DNA from: Pseudomonadota bacterium
GTDB taxonomy: Bacteria > SAR324 > XYD2-FULL-50-16 > JAHJRI01
NCBI GenBank assembly: GCA_022360105.1
Contig: JAKSDL010000844.1
Span: 1-8,110, forward strand
Length of the DNA: 8,110 nt
Direction of reading: 5' to 3'
Shown: in pieces, positions 1 to 6,513 of the stretch
Position numbering within the stretch: position 1 is the stretch's first letter
Layout: each line of letters begins with the position of its first letter
Program-made: the position numbers and the translations under genes
Notes under the pieces: generated by a model
Database searches by the model: none
Seen by the model: the letters and a program-made list of their open reading frames with translations, nothing else
What the model was told of the DNA's origin: nothing

Positions 1-195
1 AAAGGAAAACGCTACACCCCCAAAAACCTACTTAAGGAAGCCTTGGTCTGGAAGGAAAATAATCCAGGCAAAACCACTTTTGTCGAAGCTGACAGAAGAG
101 TTGACTGGGAGAAAATCGCCGGTCTGATGGTGATGTTAAAAAACAATGGTATCCAACGGCTGGGATTTCTTGTTCAGGAAAAGAACAGAGCATAG
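1..195 (+). CDS. tolR: TolR/ExbD-family biopolymer transport protein, C-terminal part
   Basis: This frame is open from the first base and ends in TAG at 193-195, giving the last 64 residues of a protein whose start lies left of the window. The residues include the stretches TTFVEADRRVDWEKIAGLM and GIQRLGFLVQ. These match the periplasmic C-terminal domain of ExbD/TolR proteins, in which a beta strand (here FVEAD) is followed by a helix around 'I..LM..L...GI' and a final strand. The family forms the proton-driven motor with TolQ/ExbB in the inner membrane. The adjacent tolA and tolB make TolR more likely than ExbD. The single N-terminal membrane helix with its proton-carrying Asp is outside the window and cannot be checked. 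The stop lies 34 bases before the chosen tolA start, so the genes are probably co-transcribed. Confidence 0.85.
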   Translation, partial: KGKRYTPKNLLKEALVWKENNPGKTTFVEADRRVDWEKIAGLMVMLKNNGIQRLGFLVQEKNRA

Positions 196-229
196 TCGCG
201 GCTATTTACCTTCCTCACAGGGCAAAACC

Positions 230-1096
230 ATGAGGCTTTTACTTCATTCTCATACCTATTTTTTTGCTTCTTTTGCATTCCACGCAATCATTGTTTTGTT
301 TCTGATCTCCGGCTCCATCCATTTTGGCAGTAAAATTGAAAGTTTTGAGGCGACTATTGAGTTTGTAAATCCTGACACACAAAAACAGTTGGAAACTTTA
401 GCCAAATCTCAGGCAAAATCTGAAGAAACCGTCAGTTCGATTCAATCTGCTGCCCCTACTCTGTCTTCAAAAAGTCTGGATGATTTAATTCGATCCAAAG
501 GTCTCAAACTACATTCAGATAATAAGTTAAATAGCGACATCGATAAGAAGCAATCCGACCTATTAGGATACTTGCGTGCCAATAAAATGACCAAGGAAAC
601 GACCCCCAAAAAGGTGGATAAAACAAACACCAAAAAGACTCTGCAGACTACCACCTCGAACCCGACCCTAACGCCAAAAACAGATCAGAAACAATCCGAC
701 TTAAAAACACAACAAATTGCCTCTGCCAAACAGGAAAAAAGCGACCAGACGACCGGAGATTTTAGTCACCTGACACCTGCTCGTCGTGTTTGGGAAAAGA
801 AAAAACAAACAAATAACTATAGAGAGACCTTAAAAAAACTTATTACAGCAAATTGGACCGTACCCCCGAATAGTAAAAAAGACTTCGTTATTATTTTGGA
901 AGCCATCATTGATGCCGAAGGAAATGTTGTCAAAATTGAACTGCTGGATAGTTCCGGATCAACACTTGTTGAAAGAGCCGCTATCAAAGCTATCAGGGTT
1001 TCAACGCCGTTTCCCAAAATCCCTAATATCTTATTGGTTGACGAGCCAGTTTACCAAGCTAAATTCAGATTTACAGCAGACAGTCTGGTCAGATAA
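230..1096 (+). CDS. tolA: TolA-like energy-transducing protein with TonB C-terminal domain
   Basis: A 288-residue protein probably linking the TolQR motor in the inner membrane to outer-membrane partners across the periplasm. Residues 10-30 form one hydrophobic helix containing S14-x3-H18, the Ser/His pair characteristic of TonB and TolA membrane helices. Residues about 60-190 are rich in Lys, Thr, Gln and Ser and look like an extended periplasmic spacer. Residues about 197-288 resemble a TonB/TolA C-terminal domain: a YRETLKKLITANWTVPP opening, a strand with IIDAEGNVVKIELLDSSG, a helix with 'ERAAIKAI' and a final FRFTA strand. The frame stays open upstream to an ATG at 146, inside tolR, but that start would put 28 polar residues before the membrane helix. 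The ATG at 230 places the helix correctly and has AGGG at 219-222, seven bases upstream. Neighbours tolR and tolB support TolA over a generic TonB. The C-terminal domain is TonB-type in sequence, so a TonB name is also possible. Confidence 0.85.
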   Translation: MRLLLHSHTYFFASFAFHAIIVLFLISGSIHFGSKIESFEATIEFVNPDTQKQLETLAKSQAKSEETVSSIQSAAPTLSSKSLDDLIRSKGLKLHSDNKLNSDIDKKQSDLLGYLRANKMTKETTPKKVDKTNTKKTLQTTTSNPTLTPKTDQKQSDLKTQQIASAKQEKSDQTTGDFSHLTPARRVWEKKKQTNNYRETLKKLITANWTVPPNSKKDFVIILEAIIDAEGNVVKIELLDSSGSTLVERAAIKAIRVSTPFPKIPNILLVDEPVYQAKFRFTADSLVR

Positions 1097-1119
1097 TCAA
1101 CCAACTATTAAAAACTGAA

Positions 1120-2388
1120 ATGAGATTAATTAAAAGGTTGTGGTGTATTTTTGCTTTCCTTGTTTGTTCAACAAGCGTTTTTGCCTATCACGATGAAGAG
1201 ATTATCGATATCAGTGGGTTTAACTACGGCAGATTGCAAATTGCTGTAAATGTTGAAAAAAATCCCCGCACCAATAAGAAGCAGTTAATGAAGACTGTTG
1301 GTTTACTGAAAAGAAACCTGATGTGGTCAGGGTTGTTCGACATCAAAAACCTCTACGACAACGTCGATTTGATTCTCAAATTGCGCTTCATTCCTAATCA
1401 CGAGATCAGAGCCTGGATTTTTACACCGGACAATACCACGTTGTTTGATCATCGTTTAAAGATCTCCGGTCCTGATGATATCGAGCCACAGACCGTTCGC
1501 ATGATTGAAGAGATCATTTTTCAGCTCACGGGTGAAAGGAGTGTGCTTCGCAGTGCCATAGCTTACGTTGAGAAAGACGCTACCGGGAATTATCGGCTCA
1601 TGTTGACAGATGCCTTTGGTGACAAAAGCTATGAATTGCTTAATGACGGCAATTATAATATTCTGCCCAGGTGGAAACCGGATGGATCATCTATTATTTT
1701 TACAACACTCGGCAGAAAGGGAAGCCATTTAAGGATGCTTTCTTTCGCATCCGGTGAGATCTCCACTTTGTTCAAAAATCTCAGTAAAACAAGTGGCGGA
1801 AGTTGGGCTGGATCAGGCAAAGAACTGGTAATCACTAAATCAAAACAGGGCAATTCAGACCTTTTCAAGATTGATCTCAAAGGAAACATCATCCAACAAA
1901 TGACTAAACGCTCTACAACTGAGACCAATCCGCGCTTGTCTCCGGATGGAGGTCGTTTGTTATTTGTTTCCAATCGCTCAGGTAGTATTCAGATCTACCA
2001 GCGGATATTGGATACCGGCGATACTTTCCGTATGACCTATGAAGGGCCGATGAATTACGAACCGAACTGGAGCAACGATGGAGCCTACATTGTGTTTTCC
2101 GGTTTAAAAGATAATTTCCGTCAGATCTTCCTGATGGACAGAGACGGGGATTTTGTTCAACAAGTCACTTCAGGCAATTCGTCGTCAGAGCAACCGGTTT
2201 GGTCTCCTAGCGGCAGACAGATACTCTATGTCTCAAAATCTAACTTTGAGCAGAAACTGTATATCATTCGGGCAGACGGAACGTACAAGCGTCGTTTGAC
2301 GAAGACAGGACCGGGCATCAGCGAATTTAACCCTACCTGGTCAGCAAGGTACCGATGGAAACCTTTTAAAATTAAATCTAACCAATAG
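1120..2388 (+). CDS. tolB: Tol-Pal system beta-propeller protein TolB
   Basis: A 422-residue periplasmic protein of normal TolB length. Residues 1-22 are a Sec signal peptide: basic MRLIKR, a hydrophobic core, and cleavage after VFA at residue 22. Residues about 23-160 form the N-terminal TolB domain, including a VGLLKRNLMWSGLFDI stretch typical of the family. A six-bladed propeller follows. I can see the blade signature (x-P-x-W/L-S-x-D/S-G-x-x-I/L-x-F/Y) at about residues 183, 228, 270, 314, 358 and 404, spaced close to 44 residues. Clear examples are PRWKPDGSSIIF, PRLSPDGGRLLFVS, PNWSNDGAYIVF and PVWSPSGRQILYVS. In the studied systems TolB contacts TolA through its N-terminal strand and Pal through the propeller; pal does not follow here. 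The gene starts 23 bases after tolA. No convincing ribosome-binding site precedes the ATG, so translation may depend on coupling with tolA. The start is supported by the signal peptide. Confidence 0.95.
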   Translation: MRLIKRLWCIFAFLVCSTSVFAYHDEEIIDISGFNYGRLQIAVNVEKNPRTNKKQLMKTVGLLKRNLMWSGLFDIKNLYDNVDLILKLRFIPNHEIRAWIFTPDNTTLFDHRLKISGPDDIEPQTVRMIEEIIFQLTGERSVLRSAIAYVEKDATGNYRLMLTDAFGDKSYELLNDGNYNILPRWKPDGSSIIFTTLGRKGSHLRMLSFASGEISTLFKNLSKTSGGSWAGSGKELVITKSKQGNSDLFKIDLKGNIIQQMTKRSTTETNPRLSPDGGRLLFVSNRSGSIQIYQRILDTGDTFRMTYEGPMNYEPNWSNDGAYIVFSGLKDNFRQIFLMDRDGDFVQQVTSGNSSSEQPVWSPSGRQILYVSKSNFEQKLYIIRADGTYKRRLTKTGPGISEFNPTWSARYRWKPFKIKSNQ

Positions 2389-2398
2389 ATTTCACCAT

Positions 2399-3232
2399 AT
2401 GACTCAAAATAATCTTAAACATATAACCATAACAGGCTTCTTCCTGCTGATTAGTTTTCTCTTTACCCAGGCTGGTTGTGCTCCAAAAGCTACAGTACCG
2501 CATCTGCAAGACAAAATGGAAATTCTGGAAGCCAGGGTGGTGGCATTGGAAAAACAGGAACTTAAGACCCTTGCAGATCTCAGGGGCGAGGTGGCCGAAT
2601 ACAAAAGAGAGATTAACGAGAAACTGAATAACTTCAGAAAAGCCCAGCAGTTTTTTATCGACGAACTCGATACCATTAAAAACGATCTCGAGCTGGCTAC
2701 TAACGATAATGAGCAGACTCAACGCACCCTGAGAAGAAATGCTTCCCGAATAAACAAGCTCAATAAACGCATGGGTGATCAGGTCATCGCTCTTCAAGAA
2801 TTGCAAAAGTTTTTCGAAACCAGCATAGATAGCGCTGCTGAAGATAAAGACAAAGAACAGGCTGATTTTGAGGTCGCCTTTAAATCGTTCAAAGCACGAA
2901 GATTCAAAAAGGCAGATCAGCAGTTCAAGGATTTTCGCAAAAATCATCCGAAATCCGACCTTGCAGACGATTCACTCTACTTCATCGCTTATATGGCATT
3001 TTTGAGAGGGGATTATAATACTTCTTCCTTAAGGTTGTTTGAATTGCTAAAACAGTATCCAAAGTCCAATAAAAAGTATGATGCCAAATGGTGGCTGGGA
3101 GTTTCGTTAGAGCGCTCCGGAGATCTAAACGGAGCTTTGGATTTGTATAAGGAACTGATGGATCTGAAACCCACCAACCCTTTAAGAATAAAGGCGCAAT
3201 TCCGCCTTGAGGAGCTTGCTCCAACAGAATAG
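2399..3232 (+). CDS. cpoB: CpoB/YbgF-type periplasmic protein, probable lipoprotein
   Basis: A 277-residue protein with the YbgF/CpoB layout. Residues 9-26 are a hydrophobic leader ending in Q-A-G-C, with C27 as the likely lipidated cysteine. Position -3 is Gln (Q24) rather than the usual Leu or another small hydrophobic residue, so lipidation is probable but not certain. Residues about 35-140 are heptad-rich and charged (for example LEARVVALEKQ and NASRINKLNKRM) and should form a long coiled coil, which mediates oligomerisation in the family. Residues about 155-277 hold TPR-like repeats: FEVAFKSFKARRFKKADQQF, then a repeat containing FLRGDYNTSSLRLFELLKQYP, then WWLGVSLERSGDLNGALDLY. In E. 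coli CpoB coordinates Tol with peptidoglycan synthesis during outer-membrane constriction; the same role here is inferred from domain order and position. It begins 10 bases after tolB without a visible Shine-Dalgarno sequence. Confidence 0.88.
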   Translation: MTQNNLKHITITGFFLLISFLFTQAGCAPKATVPHLQDKMEILEARVVALEKQELKTLADLRGEVAEYKREINEKLNNFRKAQQFFIDELDTIKNDLELATNDNEQTQRTLRRNASRINKLNKRMGDQVIALQELQKFFETSIDSAAEDKDKEQADFEVAFKSFKARRFKKADQQFKDFRKNHPKSDLADDSLYFIAYMAFLRGDYNTSSLRLFELLKQYPKSNKKYDAKWWLGVSLERSGDLNGALDLYKELMDLKPTNPLRIKAQFRLEELAPTE

Positions 3233-3263
3233 TGACCACCGTTTTTAGAAAGAGGATCGAGAG

Positions 3264-4076
3264 ATGAGCAAAATAGCTGTTGTTCAAATGAACACAACCA
3301 TGGACAGAGAACAAAACCTGGACACAGCGTTTACTTTTACAGAAAAAGCAGCAGCTGAGAACGCTGATTTGGTTGCCTTTCCCGAAAATTTCCTCCTGCT
3401 GGGTGATAAAGAGCATTACCTTGAAGCAGCAGAACTTGTTCCGGGTCCACTGGTTGAGTGTTTTCAAAACAAAGCCAGGGAACTGGGTATATCCATCCTC
3501 ATGGGAAGTATCTACGAACGCATTCCGCACAATCCCATGAAAGCATACAACACATCTGTTCTGATAGATAAAACAGGAGAAATCACAGGTACCTATCGAA
3601 AAATTCATCTGTTTGATATTGATCTGAAAAATGTCAAGATATTGGAATCAGACGTTATTGAATCGGGTAAGGAAATCGCCATTTTTGATCATGAAATTGG
3701 CAGAACCGGCTTAACCATCTGTTACGACCTTCGATTTCCCAGTCTTTATCAAAAACTGGCGAGCAGAGGCGCCCTGGTAATATTTGTTCCAGCCGCTTTT
3801 ACCGTGCCTACGGGAAGAGCGCACTGGCTTAATCTATTGAAATGTCGTGCCATAGAAAACCAGGTTTATATCGCAGCACCAGCACAATACGGAAAACACA
3901 GCAAAACCAGGGAATCGTTTGGAAGTGCGGTTATCATTGACCCATGGGGGGATATCGTCAGTGTTATAGAAAAAGGTGAAGGCATTATTTACGGAGAGCT
4001 GGATCCAGCCTTTCAACAAAAAATTCAAAGCAGAATGCCTGTAGAAACGCACAAGATTTCAGGAATTGATTATTAA
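3264..4076 (+). CDS. Nit1-like carbon-nitrogen hydrolase (probable deaminated-glutathione amidase)
   Basis: A 270-residue cytoplasmic enzyme of the nitrilase superfamily. The catalytic triad is complete: E41 in FPENF, K113 in YRKIHLFD and C153 in ICYDLRFP. Further family landmarks are GRAHWLNLLKCRAIENQVY after the cysteine, then a Gly/His/Arg/Ser-rich turn, DPWG, and PVETHK near the C-terminus. This ordered set resembles the Nit1/NitB branch, whose characterised members remove the amide from deaminated glutathione, a side product of transaminases. Omega-amidase (Nit2) or another amide substrate cannot be excluded from sequence alone. A good ribosome-binding site, AGAGGA at 3251-3256, lies seven bases before the ATG. 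The gene follows cpoB by 31 bases and precedes the Sir2 gene by 11, so it is probably co-transcribed with both, although no functional link to Tol is evident. Confidence 0.88.
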   Translation: MSKIAVVQMNTTMDREQNLDTAFTFTEKAAAENADLVAFPENFLLLGDKEHYLEAAELVPGPLVECFQNKARELGISILMGSIYERIPHNPMKAYNTSVLIDKTGEITGTYRKIHLFDIDLKNVKILESDVIESGKEIAIFDHEIGRTGLTICYDLRFPSLYQKLASRGALVIFVPAAFTVPTGRAHWLNLLKCRAIENQVYIAAPAQYGKHSKTRESFGSAVIIDPWGDIVSVIEKGEGIIYGELDPAFQQKIQSRMPVETHKISGIDY

Positions 4077-4087
4077 AAAGGATAAAG

Positions 4088-4867
4088 ATGTCGGGAGAAA
4101 TGTTTGATCAACAAATAGCTGAAGTTGTAGAAATTCTTGAAAATTCGAACGATCTGTTGTTCATTACCGGAGCCGGTATTTCTGCGGAATCGGGATTGCC
4201 AACCTATCGAGGAATCAGCGGGCTTTATAATAATCAGAACACAGAAGATGGAATTCGAATTGAAGAAGCTCTATCCGGCAGTATGTTACGATCAAGACCT
4301 GATGTTACCTGGAAATACCTCGCTCAAATGGAAGAAGCATGCAGAGGTAAATCGTATAATCGCGCCCATGAAGTGATCGCCTTAATGGAAAGCAAATTTA
4401 ACCGGGTCTGCGTATTAACTCAAAATGTAGACGGTTTTCATCATAAAGCCGGCTCCACCAATATTATCGATATCCACGGCAATTTAATGGACCTGTTCTG
4501 CATGTCATGCAATTTTGAAAAATCTGTCAAAGATTACAGCGAGCAGGATATTCCACCGGTCTGCCCGAGTTGCGGAAAACAGATGAGACCGGATGTTGTT
4601 CTATTTGAAGAACTACTCTCCACTAAAAAAACGGGAAAGCTGAGTCAGGAGCTGCAGAAAGGATTTGATGCCGTATTTTCTATTGGAACGACCAGTGTTT
4701 TTCCATACATAGCCCAACCTGTTGTAGCAGCCCACTATTCCAATATTCCAACCATTGAAATTAATCCAACACGAACAGAAGTGACAGACTTTGCTCGAAT
4801 AAAAATCGCAGAAAAAGCTGTTGCAACCCTGAATACCATCTGGATACTTCTAAACCAAATGGATTAA
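4088..4867 (+). CDS. cobB: Sir2-family NAD-dependent protein deacylase (sirtuin)
   Basis: A 259-residue sirtuin that should remove acyl groups from lysines using NAD+. The NAD-binding motif is GAGISAESGLPTYRG at 28-42. The TQNVDGFHHKAGS motif spans 111-123, and the catalytic histidine is H130 in HGN. Four zinc ligands sit in two pairs, C138/C141 and C159/C162. RPDVVLFEE (167-175) follows, then SIGTTSVFP at 198-206 and an EINP nucleotide-site strand near 225. The acyl-pocket Tyr-x-x-Arg pair of CobB/SIRT5-type desuccinylases appears replaced: aligning 'RPDVTWKYLAQME' puts L78 and M81 there. Deacetylation or removal of uncharged acyl groups is therefore more likely than desuccinylation. E174 replaces the usual Gly of 'FGE', a mild oddity. 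AAGGA at 4078-4082 lies five bases before ATG 4088; an internal ATG at 4100 is a less likely start. Confidence 0.92.
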   Translation: MSGEMFDQQIAEVVEILENSNDLLFITGAGISAESGLPTYRGISGLYNNQNTEDGIRIEEALSGSMLRSRPDVTWKYLAQMEEACRGKSYNRAHEVIALMESKFNRVCVLTQNVDGFHHKAGSTNIIDIHGNLMDLFCMSCNFEKSVKDYSEQDIPPVCPSCGKQMRPDVVLFEELLSTKKTGKLSQELQKGFDAVFSIGTTSVFPYIAQPVVAAHYSNIPTIEINPTRTEVTDFARIKIAEKAVATLNTIWILLNQMD

Positions 4868-4907
4868 CAAAATTAACGTTTGATCGTCGACCAACAAAAC
4901 CGAAATA

Positions 4908-6293
4908 ATGTTTTCAACATTTGTTAACACGTTAAACACCTGGATTGATGAAAATGGCAAGCGACCTGCCTTGGATACATTTTCCTGTGCACATTGTGAT
5001 CTTGTTGAAACGCCCCCCGACTTGCATCAGATCAAAAGAGCTTTTTTAACCGCAATTATCCCCGACTCTTTACAAAACCTGTTTAAGGAACATCCAAATT
5101 ATCTGAAATATCTGGTAGACACCCAATTTCAATTCACAGCTTATATTACTGATGCTGGCATTAAAAGTCGGGTTGAAACAGGCATTTTTGCCATGTTTTC
5201 AGAAACTGAAAAACAGAGTCTTTTCGAGCAACTTAAGGCATTTCTGAGCCATCAAAATAAGTGGATCGACGGCTCATGGCATAGCTGGTTGCTGGATGAT
5301 CCAAAGTCCGCTGCCCTATCGATTTTTCAATCCCTTGAGTTTAAAGACATTTGGTTAGGTGCCGATTTTCTGGCAAATTGCGGATACCTGGTTCCTTTTT
5401 CAAAAGCTGCAGCAAAGGGTTGGCTTAAATGGTCTGAAGGAACCAATGAAAACCCCGGTTTTAACCGATGGTGGGATTGCCTGGTATCAATTGCAGAAGA
5501 CAGGATATCTGCTTTCAAACTGGATCGATCGTTAGATTGCCTGTTCAACCAAAACTTCACGATTTTATCCCAACCATTCTGTTTTAACCAAAATTCCTGC
5601 GTAGAATGTCCGCTACAGTCAAGCTGTAAGTTTTATCAGGAAAACCTCCGAAAACACCTGCTACCAGACACCTTGAACCAAATTAAAACCGGAGACAGCA
5701 AACATATTCCCACAATGGAATTGTTAAGACTGATTGCCGATAAGAACTGGTATAGCTCTAGACTTCAAACATCGTTTATAGAAAATTTCCCCGGCATTTC
5801 CCACCATCAATTTTCTGAAGTCACCTGCCAGGATGATGAACAGATTTTGGCCAAACTGCTTGCAGCTAAAGAACTCTCGGAAAGGTCACGAGAATCCGAT
5901 TCACCGTTGTTGAAAAAAACTTTCACCAACGCCAGGGAGATTTATGATCATTTCAAAAAGGAACTTAGAAAAGACGCCCAGGAATCGTTTTATGCAGTTA
6001 CCCTGGATAACAAGCATCGCGTCATTTCCAAGAGACTCATCAGCTTGGGAACCTTGAATCAGAGTCTGGTGCATCCAAGAGAGGTTTTTGCCACAGCTAT
6101 ACAACTGCGAGCTGCAGCCATAATCCTTGTGCATAACCACCCTTCCGGAGATCCGACACCATCCAACCAGGATCTGGCCATTACCCAAAGGTTGCAGGAT
6201 GTGGGAGATTTGGTCGGCATCAAAGTGCTCGATCATATAATTATCGGTGCGGATAGTTTTTTCAGTTTTGTTGATGAAAACATGCTCTTTTAG
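4908..6293 (+). CDS. radC: RadC-family JAB/MPN protein with long N-terminal extension carrying an Nth/MutY-like four-cysteine motif
   Basis: A 461-residue protein, about twice the usual RadC length of roughly 220-230. Residues about 340-461 form the RadC JAB/MPN domain: SLVHPREVF (386-394), then HNHPSGDPTPSNQD with the zinc-type residues H409, H411 and D422 plus S419, followed by DHIIIG. Before it, residues about 270-326 correspond to the RadC helix-hairpin-helix region, but the Gly-x-Gly hairpin is not recognisable; 'TCQDDEQ' (306-312) stands there, and only the following helix ILAKLLAAKELSER looks normal. Residues 1-260 are extra. They include C27/C30 and a cluster C225-x5-C231-x2-C234-PLQSS-C240, closely resembling the [4Fe-4S] loop of EndoIII/MutY glycosylases (C-x6-C-x2-C-x5-C). 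LGADFLANCGYLVPFSK at 150-166 could correspond to the glycosylase core, with Ser where the catalytic Asp would be expected; this is tentative. The biochemical role of RadC is unsettled. ATG 4908 is the first start after an in-frame stop at 4881; no clear ribosome-binding site is visible. Confidence 0.88.
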   Translation: MFSTFVNTLNTWIDENGKRPALDTFSCAHCDLVETPPDLHQIKRAFLTAIIPDSLQNLFKEHPNYLKYLVDTQFQFTAYITDAGIKSRVETGIFAMFSETEKQSLFEQLKAFLSHQNKWIDGSWHSWLLDDPKSAALSIFQSLEFKDIWLGADFLANCGYLVPFSKAAAKGWLKWSEGTNENPGFNRWWDCLVSIAEDRISAFKLDRSLDCLFNQNFTILSQPFCFNQNSCVECPLQSSCKFYQENLRKHLLPDTLNQIKTGDSKHIPTMELLRLIADKNWYSSRLQTSFIENFPGISHHQFSEVTCQDDEQILAKLLAAKELSERSRESDSPLLKKTFTNAREIYDHFKKELRKDAQESFYAVTLDNKHRVISKRLISLGTLNQSLVHPREVFATAIQLRAAAIILVHNHPSGDPTPSNQDLAITQRLQDVGDLVGIKVLDHIIIGADSFFSFVDENMLF

Positions 6294-6339
6294 TGAACAT
6301 CTTAATTTTCTTCCTGATATTATTGAATATTAAAGAATA

Positions 6340-6368
6340 TAGACGTAACCCGTTATCTGGCTTATACT
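6340..6368 (+). promoter_or_regulatory. Candidate sigma-70 promoter for obgE
   Basis: TAGACG at 6340-6345 (4 of 6 matches to TTGACA) and TATACT at 6363-6368 (5 of 6 to TATAAT) are separated by exactly 17 bases. Transcription would start near 6375, leaving a leader of about 180 bases before the obgE GTG. The surrounding intergenic region (6294-6554) is AT-rich, so chance matches are likely. The position is sensible because obgE is separated from the upstream operon by the only large gap in the window. Confidence 0.35.
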
Positions 6369-6393
6369 TTAAAGTTACCCAGGTTTTCAATAC

Positions 6394-6403
6394 TATCGCG
6401 ATA
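6394..6403. repeat. Perfect 10-base palindrome TATCGCGATA
   Basis: TATCGCGATA equals its own reverse complement. It lies about 20 bases downstream of the start point predicted for the candidate obgE promoter, where a repressor site could act. Symmetry stops at ten bases and I see no second copy nearby, so it may be coincidental. Confidence 0.4.
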
Positions 6404-6411
6404 AGTTAAAC

Positions 6412-6513
6412 CTTAATGTCATTTAATTAAAAGAATCGGAACTGATTGTCATCCTGAATATGAGAAGCGAAACTTGCAGCTTCGAAAAGCGACACTTACC
6501 AAATGACGTTAAG
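6412..6513. repeat. Widely spaced 13-base inverted repeat upstream of obgE
   Basis: CTTAATGTCATTT at 6412-6424 and AAATGACGTTAAG at 6501-6513 are inverted copies with one mismatch, which would be a G-U pair in RNA, so the full 13-base stem could form. The arms enclose 76 bases containing small hairpins, such as GAAGC (6464-6468) with GCTTC (6479-6483) and GCTT-CGAA-AAGC (6479-6490). The 9-base direct repeat TAAACCTTA occurs at 6407-6415 and 6515-6523, beside the arms, but the left copy overlaps the left arm, so it is not a clean target-site duplication. It could be a structured obgE leader or the remnant of a small MITE-like element. No coding capacity is present. Confidence 0.55.
6465..6497. 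repeat. Imperfect 11-base direct repeat
   Basis: AAGCGAAACTT at 6465-6475 and AAGCGACACTT at 6487-6497 are identical at 10 of 11 positions and start 22 bases apart, about two helical turns. Both lie between the arms of the larger inverted repeat. The spacing would suit a dimeric regulator, but two copies are too few for a firm call. Confidence 0.4.

Noticed and set aside
146..229. Upstream ATG at 146 as the tolA start
   Set aside because: It lies inside tolR and adds 28 polar residues before the membrane helix. ATG 230 gives a normal TolA/TonB N-terminus with S14-x3-H18 and has AGGG seven bases upstream.
2378..2947. Minus-strand open frame of 189 codons opposite tolB/cpoB
   Set aside because: It lies antisense to the well-supported cpoB gene, and its hydrophobic residues arise from the complement of the Lys/Glu-rich coiled-coil codons. 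It has no recognisable domain.
2982..3608. Minus-strand open frame of 208 codons opposite cpoB and the amidase gene
   Set aside because: It crosses two strongly supported + strand genes and its translation is Cys/Phe/His-rich without any family motif.
6294..6345. Possible intrinsic terminator after radC
   Set aside because: The only hairpin seen (ATATT-ATTG-AATAT) is short, has no GC pairs and is not followed by a T-run.
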